Notes under the pieces: generated by a model
What the model was told of the DNA's origin: nothing
Seen by the model: only the letters and a program-made list of their open reading frames with translations
The model's database searches: none
Assembly (NCBI GenBank): GCA_903876665.1
Contig: CAIRAY010000130.1
Coordinates: 1-64,000, forward strand
From: an uncultured Fibrobacterota bacterium
GTDB taxonomy: Bacteria; Fibrobacterota; Fibrobacteria; Fibrobacterales; Fibrobacteraceae
Reading direction: 5' to 3'
DNA length: 64,000 nt
Translations under genes and position numbers: made by a program
In this document: positions 10,401 through 25,400 of the stretch, in pieces
How the letters are laid out: the number at the start of each line of letters is the position of its first letter
Numbering within the stretch: the first letter of the stretch is position 1

Positions 10401-13400
10401 CAGCTTCGGGCAACTGGGGAACCGACTCTTATTGGACAACCAATGGAACTTCACTGGGCGCATGGGTTGACTCGACCCATGCAGAATTTGCAGGGAGTGG
10501 TATTTCAACGCTTACGATAGTTGGAAACAAGTATTTGACGGGAATGTCTTTTCTGTCGGATGGATACACTCTGACAGGAGACAGTCTGATTTTTATCGGA
10601 GACTCGTCTCGAATCACTGCGGCATCTGGTGCAGAAGGAGTTGTTAATACGTCCCTCGCTTTCCCTAATGGCTCGCTTCTTGAAGTCCTTTGTACCGAAG
10701 CTGGTTACACACAGTCGGGCATTTTGACCTTTACCCAAGGGATCTGGGCTCCGAATGCCAAACTGGCATTGACCGGGAGTGGTGAAGGGAAAATTTCGGG
10801 TTACATCAACTTTTCAGGTGGAACAAGCAAACTGGGTCAAGTAAACCTTGCTTCCACGAGTGCGACTTCCATACGAACTGAATTGACCTTATCGGGCACA
10901 GCAAGCCTAGAACTCGATAGCCTGAACATGTATGGCTCTTACCAAAATGTGCAGTTGCTAGATAATTCCTATATGAAGGTGGGGCGCATCCGCTATAATG
11001 GTGGTTCCAGTTTTTATCTCAGTGGCAACAGTACCCTCGAAGCAAATAAGATCACATTCCTCAACACCAACAACAGGTTCTTCTTTGATGGTGGATTGCT
11101 GAAGGCAAGGTCTTCTGATTCATTGATGACCAGCACGGGTGCCACGGCAGTCATGGCCACAGGAGCGCGCATCGATGATGGTGGCTACACGGTCATTATT
11201 CCTTCGATTCTTGCAGATAAGCTAGGGCAGGTTGGAACGCTTACAAAAACAGGTTCTGGAACTCTGATTCTCACGGGGACGAATACATATACAGGGGCAA
11301 CGACCATTTCCGAGGGAACCCTGAAACTTGGTAATGGTGGTGCAACGGGAATCATCTCGAGCAATGTCTTGAATAATGGGGTATTGGAATTTAGTCAGTC
11401 ATTATCGCCAAATTATACCTTCGCCAAAACAATTTCAGGGACAGGGGATGTCGTAAAATCGGGGTCAAGTCAAGTTAGTTTGACTGTAGCAAACACCTAT
11501 ACGGGTAAAACGCGTATTCTAGCGGGTTCTCTCGGTGTCGCACATGCAACAGGGCTTGGTACCGCTACGGGAGTGACCGAGGTTAGCAAAGGCGCTCAGC
11601 TGGCCATTTGGGGTGGAGTGACAGTGGCTGCAGAGTCTTTGTACATCGCAGGGACTATATTGAATAGCTCTAGCGCTAATGCGTGGAATGGTCCTCTCCT
11701 TTTAACCGACACGGCATCAATCCAGATCCTTCTCGGAGCTTTGACATTGGGTGGGGAACTGATTGGAGCCAAGCCTCTTCAAGTTTCTGGAATACAACTC
11801 ATCATGAGCGGATCGGGAATATTTTCCGATGTGATCACATCAAATGCAAGTGAACTCAGACTCACCGGCAATTACCCCATGGCATCGCTCTTGCTCCAGC
11901 CTACGGGAATGCTCACAGGATCTGGATCTTTGGGCGGCATATTGAATGTTAGCCAACGTGGCATTCTTTCCCCGGGCAATTCCAATGTGGTGGGAACCTT
12001 GGGGACAATGACTGTGGGTGGCCTCACCCTTGCCGATACATCTAAACTCTGGATCGACCTTGCCACACCAGGAAGCAGTGATGTGATTGCTGTCAATGGC
12101 GATTTGGTTCTTGATGGTGAAGTGCTTTTGAACCCCATGACCGGCTTTGCTCCTGGTACCTATAACATTGCAACCTACACAGGAACTCTGACCGATCAAG
12201 GACTTCGAATTCTGTCGGCACCTGGTGGTTATTCCTATTCGGTAGTAGCTGGGGGCGGGATTGTTCAGCTCACTGTGTCCACCGATGCTCCGACACTACG
12301 CTGGGACATCTCAGGAACCGCCGGTTATCAGGATGGAAGTGGCACCTGGGGTGTAGACAACTTCTGGTCGAATGATGGAAGCACATTGGGAGCATGGGTC
12401 GACGGCTCGGAAGCTCTCATCGGTGGTTACGATAGTTCGTATGCAATTACCGTATCTGGAAACAAGAGCATTGCCGGTATCCGCTTTGGCTCCGATGGTT
12501 TCACCTTGACGGGAGACACATTGTTGTTGTCAAGTCCGGCTAGGATTGCGGTGGTGCCTACATCGAGTTACAATGCGGTGAGCGTCATTTCTAATCCCAT
12601 CAAGGCCACTAGCGTCAATCCGCTATTTGTCAGTGCGAACTATGGATATACAAAGTCAGGAACCCTGCGCTTGAAGGGAGGCCTCAATGCCACAGGGCAA
12701 ACCATCAAGCTCTATGGACAGGGCTTGAATGGAACCCAGAAAGGATACTATGAATGGATGGGTGGGACATATGGGGCTAAGACCTTGGAGTTTGGTGGTT
12801 ATGAGCCATTGATTTATGCGACCGCTGGTCAGAATGCTCAACTGACCATCGGGAGCACGTCCCAAGTTTCCATTTCCGATTCGATTGTCCATCGTTATGG
12901 GACCCAGAATCTGATCCTTTCGGATTCAGCCTATGTGTCCACAGGCATCTATTCCACAGCTTTCACCACAACCAACTTGACGGTGAAAGATCAAGCCGTT
13001 CTCGAAGTAAATAAACTCTCCATGGGTACCAATGCAGTCAGCTACTTCAATGGTGGCACCCTGCGCGCCCGTAGGGATGACGCATCCTTTGTCACTGCAG
13101 GTACACTTTTGCTGGGTGGCAATGGATTGCTCCTCGATGATGCGGGCTACCAGGTGGTGGTTACAGGAATCTTGGCAAGCGCAACCAACCAAACGGGCAA
13201 GCTGATCAAGTCCGGGATTGGATCGGTAACTCTCGCCTCAAACAACACCTTCATTGGTTTGACCCGCATTCTCGAAGGCGATTTGGCTATTGGCAATGGT
13301 GGCACAACGGGCTTGCTGGTCGGTGCGATTGAAAACTACGGAAATCTAAAACTCAACCGAAGCAATGTCGTGACCTTGCTGAGCAACATCTCCGGCACTG

Positions 13401-16400
13401 GAAACCTTTATCTGCAAAATGTGAATGACAAGACTCTTTCGGGAACAAACTCATTCACAGGATTGAGTCAAGTGACGGGAGGGCGTGTCCTCGTTGCAAA
13501 TGCCCTTGCATTCGGAAGCGAAACGGGACCTACCCTTGTGGATAGTGGCGCTACGGTTGAATTAATGAACAATGTCAGCGTGGCAGCAGAGACCTTGATG
13601 GTGAAAGGCGTTGGTCTTGCTGATCGGGGTGCACTGAGGATTTCTTCGACCGTATCCTCCGCGGCATGGAATGGTCCCATTCTTCTTCAGGATAGCACCC
13701 TCTTCCGAGCTGCAGGTGCCCGGCTGTCCTTGGGCGGGGTGATTTCTGGAGCATTCCCCTTGGCCATAATGGATTCGCTACCCAACCATACCGTCGTCTT
13801 GAATGGACAAAACACCTATACGGGCAATACGCATTTGCTTAGTGGAACCTTGGAGGTCAATGGTTCCTTGGCATCCACAAGTACTTTGCTCGCAAGTTCA
13901 GGAACCACATTGCAAGGCTCGGGCAATGTTCAAGGAGCTGTGACCTTGACGGGCTCCGTGTTAAGTCCCGGCAGTGGCCAGGGGAGCGTGGGTACCCTTA
14001 CCCTGGGAAGCCTTACCATGGATACCCTCTCGTCCTTGATGATGGATGTGGGCTCCCTTGCAAGCTCTGACCGTATTGTGGTTTCGGGGAACGCTCTGCT
14101 CCAAGGAAAGTTGGTTCTCAATCCATTGGCTGGAATCCAATCGGCTACCTACACCTTGTTGAGCACCGTGGGTACTTTGACCAACAACGGAATTGAATTG
14201 TCATCGCTCCCATCGGGCTGGAGTGGTTCTCTGAGTGTTGTGGGAAAAGAACTGCGCCTGACCCTCTCCAAGGCTACCGTGATGACCTGGGATGCATTCG
14301 GGAGTACTGGGATCCAGGCCGGTTCTGGTTCCTGGGGCAGCGACGCCTTTTGGACTGCAGATTCCCTCTCTCGTGGCACATGGCCTGGCGCTGGAAATTC
14401 CGCATTGCTTGCCGGTTCTCCAGGGTCCTACGCCATTACGATCGCCGGTGCGCAAAATGTCGAAGGCATTCACTTTGCCACTGCGGGCTATGTGGTGGGT
14501 GGCGACTCCATTTTGACTTCAACCAATTCGGTGTTCAAGGCGGGTTCAGGGGTGCATGCCTACTTGAATGCGCCTGTGCGTGCCGAGGCCGATGTGGACT
14601 GGATCGCTTCGGATGGTTTGTACAAGGCACCGGCAATTTTCGAAGCGTCGGGTGGCTTGAATGCACCGAATCACCTCTTGCGGATGTATGGACGCCGGGC
14701 GGGCCGATTCCCCGCAACCTATATCATTTCAGGTGGCTTTACTCGGATTGATGAAGCCTTTGTTGGTGGATATAGCTATGCGGGTACAGGATCAAGTAAT
14801 GGCCCCGCCTACCTTGGTGCAAAACAAGCAAACCTGATGATCAAAGGCTCTGGGACGCAGGTGACTGCAGACACCATTCATTTCACCAGCGACAGCAATT
14901 CTATAGTGGTCAAGGATTCTGCGTTGCTTCAGGTGTCTGTGCTGACGTCCCCCTTTGCCACCACTCGTTTGGAGGCCACTAATGGGGCGATTGTGGAGAC
15001 TTATTCCCTATTTAGCAACGGATTGACCAATACCATCCTTTTCAATGGTGCCACTCTTCGAGCAGCTACCTCTGGACCCACCTCAACATGGAATTATGTC
15101 AGCTACGCGACTTCCCGAATTAATGTGGGTTCCGATGGCATGGTAGTGGACATCCCCTTATCCATTCAGAACAAGGTCATTCGTTCAGGTATTGGGAATG
15201 CCACAGGACAAGTGGGGTGGTTGCGCAAAACAGGTCTTGGTCAACTCAACTTGGTAACCTCGACATGCACCGGTCCTATCTATATCGATGCCGGAACCTT
15301 GCTACTCAATAATCTGACTTCTTCGTTTGTACAGAATAACGGCGTATTTAGTTTGAATGCACAATCGGCATCGACCGTTTCATCGTTGATTTCGGGTATC
15401 GGTACGCTGAATAAGATTGGGAATTCCACAATCACATTAAGCGGCAATAACACTTACACCGGATCGACCGACATTCAATACGGCACCCTGATCTTAGCCC
15501 ATTCGAATGCACTGGGTTCTACTTCAGGGCGCACCATTTTGAATACAGGTGCCACCCTGTCGTTCAGTGGAGGCCAAGTGGTGCCAGCCGAAACACTAAT
15601 GGTTGCGAACAACCAAAACATGCAAGCCTATCTGGATATTTCAGATAAAACGGCGACTTGGGGTGGGCCGATTTTGGTCAATGACTCATTGACCTTTGCC
15701 GGAAACGGCAATTACCATCTCTATGGTGGACTGACGATTTTAGGCAAGCTCTCTGGCGCTTCGCCATTGAAGGTGACTGGCGGAACATTTATTCTATTCA
15801 ACGATTCCAATAGCTATACGGGCGATATTGTAGTCAATGGAGGCCGGTTCCGGGTCAAGGGTGTATTGCCTGCAAGGTCCATGACCGTCAGCACTGGAGC
15901 TTTGCAAGGCGTGGGTTACATCCAAAGTTCAGTGGATATGCAAAATGCAACGCTTTCTCCAGGCATGGGCGAAGCTTCGGCGGGAACATTGACCACGGAT
16001 GCTTTGCAACTGGCATCAACAAGTGTTTTGCGCTATGACCTCGGCGATACCGCCACCAGCGATCGCATTTTGGTCAAGGGCGATGTCATTCTCGATGGTT
16101 CGTTAATTATCAACGAAGCCATGCCAGGACTGCGCACCGCCCGATATCTGATATTGGAGGCACAGGGGCGCTTGGTGGACAATGGTCTCGTTTTGACTCA
16201 GCTACCCTCAGGCATGCAAGCGAATATTGTTGTGATTGAAAGCAAGCTGTACCTCGATGTGGTTGCTCCCAATTACCGGATTTGGGATATCGCCTCCACC
16301 GCAGGAATTCAAGGCGGAACAGGCATCTGGGATGCGAGTTCGACCCTATGGACTGCTGACAGCCTGACGCGGATGACATGGCCTGGTGCAAGTGCTAATG

Positions 16401-19400
16401 CGGTTTTTGCGGGTGATTCGGGTTCCAACTTGGTAACAGTCCAGGGCTCCAAGCAGCTTCAATCCATAGATTTCCTATCGAAGGGGTACACGCTGACCGG
16501 TGACAGTCTTTACATCGATGGCCTTTCGAGCATCGTAGCGAAATCAGGAATTACCGGTGAAATAGATGCGCCCATCAGGGTCTTAAACGACACCCTGAAT
16601 CTTGTTTCTAGTGGACCTAACTATACCCAATCGGGTTCCTTGATTTTCCGTGGGGGTATTAATGATAGCAATGGTCGCATTCGACTTTTCTCCAGCGGTG
16701 GCTCCATTTACTATTCCAACTATTCCTTCCTGGGTGATGCCTCGTATTTGGCGCGGGTCATTGAATTGGGGGGCTACTCAGGAACCGATGCAGCAGGCCT
16801 GTCCATAAATCAGTTAATCAATCTGACCATTGGTGGCAAGGCCCATATGGTTGCCGACAGCTTATGGCATCGTCATGACTGGCACAACGTGTATTTGCAG
16901 GATAGCGCTCATCTCGTGTTGGGGTCTTGGTTTGAGCCCATGAGCACTCCGGGTTTGAAGGTCAGTGGCGCCTCCCTGTTCGAAGTCCGTGATATGCGGG
17001 TGGGCTCGGGAGGCAGTTGGGTGGGCGGGCTCAAATTGGATGGAGGGACAGTCAAGCCTAGGGAATCGACCAGCTCCTGGTTTGTGGGTTCCCATACGTT
17101 AGCCTTTGGACTCACCTCCAATGGTGGAACCATCGATGTGGGCACCTATGATGTCATCATGGGCACAGGCCTCACCAATGCACCCAGTAGCGTCGGCTGG
17201 TTCAGAAAGGCTGGCGCAGGCACACTGGTTCTGAATCTGGATAACAGCGCAACAGGCATCTCCACTGTGGCCGCAGGAACTCTCCGGCTCGGAAATGGTT
17301 CCGCTACAGGTGGCTTTACAGGTTCACTCATCGATAGCAGCGTGGTCGAATTCAAAAGATCGGGAACCGCTAGCCATGCAGGAACCATTTCGGGTCCAGG
17401 CGAAGTCAAACTGACGGGCACGGCGGCAATCACTTTCACAGGAGCCAATACTTATTCTGGAACTACAACCGTCAGTTCGGGTCGCTATGTGGTCGGAAAC
17501 GCAAGCGCATTGGGTAGCGCATTGGGTCGAACCACTGTGGCGTCAGGTGCCGAGATTCAATTGGAACCAAACATGGTCGTTGCCCAGGAATCCTTGTTTG
17601 TCAGCGGTACTGGAGCATCGGGCGTGGGAGCCCTTCGCACCACCAGTGGCGCCAGCGAATGGAACGGTCCGATTCATGTGCAAGATTCCGTCACAGCGTA
17701 TATCTCGGGTTCCCTGAGCTTAGGTGGCAACATCGTTGGATCAGGCTCCCTCAATCTGCTGAGTGGAACTCTGGCCATGTCGGGCGCAGCTAGTTATAGT
17801 GGAGCGACTCAAGCCAAAGCCGCCACCTTGGTCATGCATGGCTCCTTAAGTTCACCCTTGGGTGTTTTCCTGAAACAAAGCGCAGGCCTCGTTGGATCCG
17901 GAAGTATCGTGGGCCCTGTGGTGCTGGATGCGTCGGCCAACACACTGAGCCCAGGCACAGGACTAACCGGCTTAGGCAGTATTTCCACCTTGACAGTTGG
18001 CAGCCTTGTTCTGGGTGATAGTTCGATTCTCGCCTTCGATTTGGCAAGAACTGATAGTTCGGATTTGGTTCAGGTCAATGGCAACCTGGTGCTCAATGGG
18101 CAATTGCAAATCCAGGCCCCTGCAGATCTGCCTGCGGGTACCTATACTCTCTTTACCTACACAGGCACCTTGACCGACAACAACGTTGTGTTGACAAAGC
18201 TTCCCAGTGGATATGGCTGTAACCTCACTGTGGGCGCTGGTGTTGTCAGCTTAGTGGTAACCGCATCCACTCGCATTGCCTGGGATTTGTCCAATACCGC
18301 AGGCTATCAAGCAGGGAGTGGCGTCTGGGGTGCAGTGGCAAATTGGAGCCAGGATGGAGTCAGTCGTCAAACATGGCCTGGAAGCGGCAACCTCGCGCTC
18401 TTGGGTGGAAGCAATGGCAGCCACTCGGTTACGGTTAGTGGTAACCAGAATGTCGATGGGCTGGAATTTTCTGCGCGGGGCTATGTGGTCTCCGGAGACA
18501 CCTTGCTGTTGGGTTCCTATCCTGCACTGACCGTGCTCAACGGCATCTATGCCACCATTTCGGCTCCTCTTTCTAGCCCCAATGCCAATGTATCGCTGAT
18601 CTCGACCGGAAAGGGATATACGAGTAATTCGACATTGACTCTTTCGGGTGGCCTGCATGCAGGAACGGGAAACATTGATTTGTTTGGTCAGGGCTATGGC
18701 ACTCAGAAGGGGTACTACGTGTGGAACGGAGGCGCCTATTCCGCACAAAACATCCGCTTAGGAGGCTACCCGGGTCTGGCGAATACGCTCAATCAAAATA
18801 TCGCATGGACCCTCGGTGGAAACTCCATGGTCACGGTTCAAGATTCACTTCGCTTCTATGGATCTAATCAACAAGTCACCTTGCAAAACAATGCTACGCT
18901 GAGCAGTCCGCAAGTGATGATTGAAGATGGTAGCACTCTTCTCGTACGTGACAGCGCCGTGCTAGAGTCTAAAAAGATTGTTTCCTTGTCGAATAGCACT
19001 TCTTTGACTCTGAATGGCGGAACACTGAGGGCCCTGGATGACGATTCCAATTTTGTGTCTTTAGTGACAGGAAAGGCGATAACGCTTGGATCCTATGGCG
19101 GTGTGATTGATGATGCGGGTCATAGGATCATGATTCCCTATGTGATCCAGGGCAACGGAGCCCTGACCAAGGCTGGAACAGGACGCTTGATTTTTACGAC
19201 CTATCAACCATACACAGGAACAACCACGGTTCAAGCAGGAATCTTGCAATTGGGAAATTATGGCTTGTCCGGTAATGTTGCCGGAGCCATTGTGAACAAC
19301 GGCACCGTGGAGCTCAGACACACTTCGGGTACAGCCATTCTTGCAGGAGTTGTTTCGGGTACGGGAGGGATTCTTCAGCATGGGACAACCACTTGGATTT

Positions 19401-22400
19401 TGCAAGGAAACAATACTTTTTCTGGAGATTATGATTTTCAGCAGGGAACCTTGGTTTTAAGCCATGGGAATGCCCTTGGATCTTCCATGGGTTACACAAA
19501 AGTCGGCACAGGTGCCACCCTGAAATTGGCCACGTCCATGGTGGTAGAAGCAGAATCCCTCTGGATCGAAGGCGTCAAACTCTCGGGAATTCCTGCGCTT
19601 TCCTACCCCGATTCAAGTGTGACCTGGAACGGCCCCATTCACCTGGATGACAGCTGCGTTTTCTCCGGAGATTCTGGTAGCTTGACTTTGGGCGGAAACC
19701 TCAGCGGTTATGGTCCTTTGCTCCTGAATGCGGGTGATGTGGTGCTCTCCGGACATGCAACCTACCTCGGCACAACCTGGTTGACCGCCGGCTCCTTGCG
19801 GGTGGATGGAATTTTGGATTCTCAATTGGTTGTCGAAGATGCAAGTCTTCTCGGTGGTGGTGAAATCAAAGGAAATGTCAGGCTCAAGCGCTCCAATCTT
19901 GCCCCTGGCACCGGGTTGAATGCAAGCTTAGATACGCTGACCGTCGGCTCCCTTGTGCTGGAGAGTTCCGATACGATTTATCTGGATATCAGCGAGCCTG
20001 GAATCCATGACCAAATCGTGGTGGATGGCAGTCTGCAACTCGCTGGAGTGATCAAGATCAATGCATATGGACGTCCGTCAGGCGATTACGAAATCATCAC
20101 CTACCAAGGAACTCTCAAATTGGGCAGTGTCCAGTTGATCGCTCCTGCGCAAATCCAGGCGAGCCTTGTGTATGAGTCGGGTAAAGTGATTCTCCGGTTG
20201 CCTGCTCAGAGCTACCTCACATGGGATCTCGCCAATGCTGCAGGTTATCAGGATGGTGATGGAAACTGGAGTGACGCCAACTGGACCACCAATGGCACCA
20301 CGCGTGGAATCTGGACTTCGGGTGCGGTTGCAGTTCTGGAAGGCTCTCAGACTGGGGATACCATCACGGTGACGAGCCCCACCACGGTTAGCGGCATTCG
20401 CGTCAACCATAGCGATGTTCTGGTGGGGGATACGCTCCTCATGACAGGTACACCCGCCATCTTGAGCGGGTTTAAGGATACCATCCGTATCGACAACCCT
20501 ATTCGCACCCTGGATGCGGACTTGATCATCGGCAGCTCGGGCGAGGGCTACGATACCGCAACGGTTTTCCCAAGTCGAATCCATACCGCCTTCAATGGAT
20601 CCATCGATGCAGGTGACCACGACATCATCCTATATGGTCAAATTCCTTCCCGGCATAACGCGAATTTTTATGGGACAGTAAAAGCTCGTAATTTGCGACT
20701 CGGGGGTTATCGTGGTCAATCCACCCCCCAGAGCCAGAACAGTTCATTTAGCATCGGAGGGACAGCAGTAATCACCGATAGCATCATTCTCGTGGACACC
20801 AACAACACGCTTTCCATTCCCGGCAATGTAAGAGCCAGCGTTGTTTATGTCGATTACCCTAAAGTAAGTTCGACTTATCAAATCATCGTTATTGATACGG
20901 GTCGACTGGATGTGGGGCAACTCGTTTTGGCAAAGCCGAATTCTAGACTTAACTTGGGTGGCACCCTAGGGGCTTTGCAGGATGACACGAATTTTGTAAC
21001 GGGTGCTACAGGTTCCAAATTGATCTTCCAGAGAACAAATAGTGGCGGAGGTGTTATGTCCAATGCCACATTCACCATAGATGATAGTGGCCATACAGTA
21101 CACATCAATCTGCCCATGAGCGATTCAACCAGTCAAGTCGGTACCTTCTACAAAAAAGGCAGCGGAACCTTGGTTCTGGGTGACACCACTTCATTCCTAG
21201 GTGGCATTGTCATCGAGAATGGAACCCTCCAAGTGGGCAAGGGCGGCCTCAAGGGCTCACTGACCGGAACCGTGACAAACAATGGCGTGCTTCGCTACAA
21301 CCGAGCAGATACGACCCTGTTTAGTAACGAAATTTCGGGGACCGGCGACCTGGAGGTGGCTGGTTCTGGGCGTTTGGCGCTCAGCCGTGCAAATCCATTC
21401 ACCGGCGATGTGTATGTTGACTCGGGCGCCTCCTTGAGCCTTCGTCATGTCAAGAGTCTTGGCACAAGCCAAGGCGCCACCCATGTGCGCAAGAGTGGCC
21501 ATCTGGAAATCTATGGTGACCTGGTGATGGCATCGGAAACCTTGTATGTCGCAGGCTCAGGTCCCTACAGCTCCGTGTATGCAAGCTATTTGGGGGCTCT
21601 GGGAGGTTATCGCTGGAATCCGCGTTGGGATGGTCCCATCGTGCTGACCGATTCCACGACTTTCTCGAGTTTTGATGTCAGCTATTTGAATATCTCGGGC
21701 TCCATCAGTGGCTCTTATCCTCTGGGTACCATTGGCTGGGTGACGCGTCCGCTTCGTCTCGGGGGTCAAAACACCTACACAGGAAACACTCATGTGTCTT
21801 CGGAAATGGTGCTCGATGGAAGCCTTGCTTCCCAGAGTACAGTCTATGTTCATAATAATGGAACTCTCTCGGGTGGTGGCGTGGCCTATGGCCATGTGGT
21901 CATTGAAAATGGGGCACGCCTAGATCCCTACACCATTCTCGTGGACCATTCTAGGATTCCTGCCAAGCTGACCTTGGGGTCGCTTGCCATGGATTCTGCC
22001 GCCTACTTCGAGATGACTCTGGGTACCCTCAGCGATACCGTTTCGGTTCTGGGCAACGCTCTAGTGCAGGGCCAATTGCGGATTACCGAGGGCGCTGGTT
22101 TTGCTGCGGGTAGCTATGTGTTGGTTGACTGTGGTGGAACCCTCGATTACCAAGGATTGAGTATCTTATCGGCGCCTAAGGGTTTTGCTGTGGCCTTGTC
22201 GGTGGTGGGCAATAAGTTGATGCTTGATGTGACACCTTTGACCTCATATACTTGGGATGTGGCTGATGCAGCCGGAATCCAATCGGGGAATGGCACCTGG
22301 GGTGTCGATGGCAACTGGTCCGCACAAGGAACGGGAGCCCGCACGGCATGGGCTGGAAGCGGTTCTACCGCGCGCTTTGCAGGCAGCAGTGGCACCTGGA

Positions 22401-25400
22401 ACGTAGCAGTGTCTGGAAGCCAGCAGGTGGATGCAATTCAGTTCGACACCAGTGGCTACACCATTTCGGGTGACACCTTGGTGATGGGCACAAGCCCCTT
22501 GTTGGTTGCTGGAAGTGGCGATAGTGGGACCATATCCGCTTTTATCGATTCCAAGCTGGGTGATCTCGCTTTGTTCTCTGCTGATGTGGGCTATACCAAG
22601 TCTGGCTTGCTACGGCTTGAAGGCGGTTTGGATGCCACAGGGCATCGAATCAACTTCTTTGGTCAGGGAACCGCATCACTGTCGAATGTGAACTATCAAT
22701 GGATGGGCGGAACCTATAAAGCCAAAGAGGTCTCGCTGGGTGGCTATCCCTCCATGATCAATTTTTCGGAAGGTCAAAAAGTCAACCTTGTGATCGGTTC
22801 CAATTCGCAGGTCGGACTTTCGGGCGACATGTGGGCCGAAAGCGAGGGAGAATATGTCACCCTCCAGAATGAAGCATCCATGATTTTGGATCGCTTTAGA
22901 GGCTTCAACTATACCTACTTGACCATCAAGGATTCTGCAGTGCTTGAAGCCAATAGTCTTGAGCTCCATCCAACCATTTCGGGACTCCTGACTTTTAATG
23001 GCGGTACCCTCAAGGCTCGGCAGAGCAGCAGCGATTTCCTCGAAAACAATGTATCCGCAACGGTGACCATCAATGCGGGTGGTGCCAAGATCGATGTCTC
23101 GAGCTATGATGTGACGATCAACGCTGGCTTTATTGGAACCGGTGGGTTGACCAAGCTGGGCACAGGTGCTTTGACCATTGATGCCGACAATACTTATACA
23201 GGAACCACCACCATCGATGCTGGAACTCTGCAATTGGGAACTGGTGATACTACGGGTTCGGTTGTGGGAGCTATTGTGAACAATGGTATTCTTAGCATCA
23301 ACCGTAGGAATTTATGGCTCTTCAATCAAATCATCTCGGGTAATGGCTCCCTGATTCAGCAGGGGATTGGCTATTTGGCCTTGGGTGGCAAAAACACCTT
23401 CAGTGGCCGCTTCGACATTCTGGCAGGTGGTCAGGTCAATGCCCGTAGCGACAGCGCCTTGGGAACAACAGTTGGCCCCACATCCGTGGCATCCGGCGCC
23501 ACCCTGAAACTAGTCAACAACACAACCTTTGCACCCGAATCCTTATACCTTGCGGGCTCTGGCAAGAGTGGCCTGGGCGCCCTACAATTGGGCGAAGGCA
23601 ACACCCACTGGACCGGCCCCATTATCCTGACCGATAGCGCTTTATTCTATTTCTATGTCTACAATAAATATCATCGCATTAGCGGAGTGATTAGTGGCGC
23701 ATATCCACTTGTCATCAATGGACTTGGTGTGGGTAACTATTCCTTGGCCCTGGAGGCGGCAAATACTTATACGGGCAATACCCATTTACAGGCTGGTTCT
23801 TTGCTGGTCAATGGAAGCACCTCGCCTACCAGTACCATTTTTGTAAGCGGCATGGGAGTACTTGGCGGTTCAGGCACAGTGAGCGGGCCAGTGATGGTAT
23901 CTTCTGGCGGCACCCTTGCTCCGGGCGATACGGGTTCTACTGTAGGCACATTGACCTTGGGTAGCTTGCAGATGGATTCGGAATCCATGTTGAACTTTAC
24001 CTTAGGCTCCGTGGCGGGGAGCGACAAGATTGTGGTCAATGGAAATGTGGTGCTGGCCGGGGCATTGGCGGTGGATTCAATTGCTGGGTTCGATGCTGGG
24101 ACTTATACCTTGATGACTTGGACCGGTTCCGCAACGAACAATGGAATCTCGCTGGGCGCCATGCCCACTGGCTTCTCCTATTCTCTGCAGGTTGGTGCAG
24201 ACAAATTGACTCTCGTTGTAAACAAACGGACAACCCAAACCTGGGATCTCGCCACTCTTGCCGGCTTCCAGTCCGGGAGCGGCCATTGGAATATGGCAGG
24301 CGCGAGCTGGTCCATCGACGGAACCACCCTGGGTACATGGAACGATATTTCCCAAGTCGCAACCTTTGCCGGCACCCGGGGCAAATGGAGCGTGGTGCTG
24401 GATTCCAAACAGCAGGCCGCGGGCCTTGATTTTGTGAGCTCCGGATACACGCTCTCGGGCGATTCTCTCGTCCTCCTTGACCAGCCTTCCGTAGTGGCTC
24501 GTTCCGGAGTATCTACCACCATCGCGTCTCCAATACGAATCGCCAATGGACCTCTGCAACTTTATGCATCTAACACCGACTATACCGCCCAATCGAGTCT
24601 CCAATTCAGCGGAGGCATTGATGCCAGTTCCACATCCATTCTATTCTACGGGAAAAATTTAGGTGCACCCACTGCGGCATATAACCTCTCTGGTGGCACG
24701 GTGCGTGCCAAGCAACTGGCGCTCGGGGGCTACTCTGCAACGGCGATGCCCACCAAGGCTGCTGGACTAAGTCTAGTTCTCGGTGGAACCGTTCAGGTTA
24801 ATGCGGATACCATTTCTATTGGAGGTGAGTCTCAAATCTTGACCATTCAAGATACAGCCTTGGTTGAGGCGGGCTTGCTTTCAGGTGGCGTAACAACCTC
24901 TCAAGTATGGATTCAGGACAATGCAGTCCTTAGCTTGGGAAGCCTACGCTGGAGTCGTTCGGCTTCTGCCCTGCAATTGAATGGCGGAACCTTGCGCGCA
25001 TTACGTTCAGGCACTGATTTTATTACTGCAAGTGCGGGAGACTTATTGACGGTTACCTCCTTGGGTGGAACCCTGGACGATGCCGGTTTCGATGTGACTT
25101 TGCGTAGTGGCATGGGTGGTTCGGGAACCCTGATAAAACAGGGTTCAGGCTCCGTCACCCTAGATTCGAGCTGGTCGCATACGGGTGCATTGGCTCTCGC
25201 TGCAGGCCGTCTTATTCTCAACGGAGCCACATTGAATTCAGCCTCCTTAGCCATTTCAAATGGCGCAACTCTTGAGGGACATGGTTCTGTTTTGGGTTCG
25301 GTCACCATGGCGGCGGGTTCGGAGATTGTATTGGACTCTGTCGGGAATGGCCCGTTCCAACTGGGTTCCCTTTCCATGAACTCAACGAGTACGATCACTA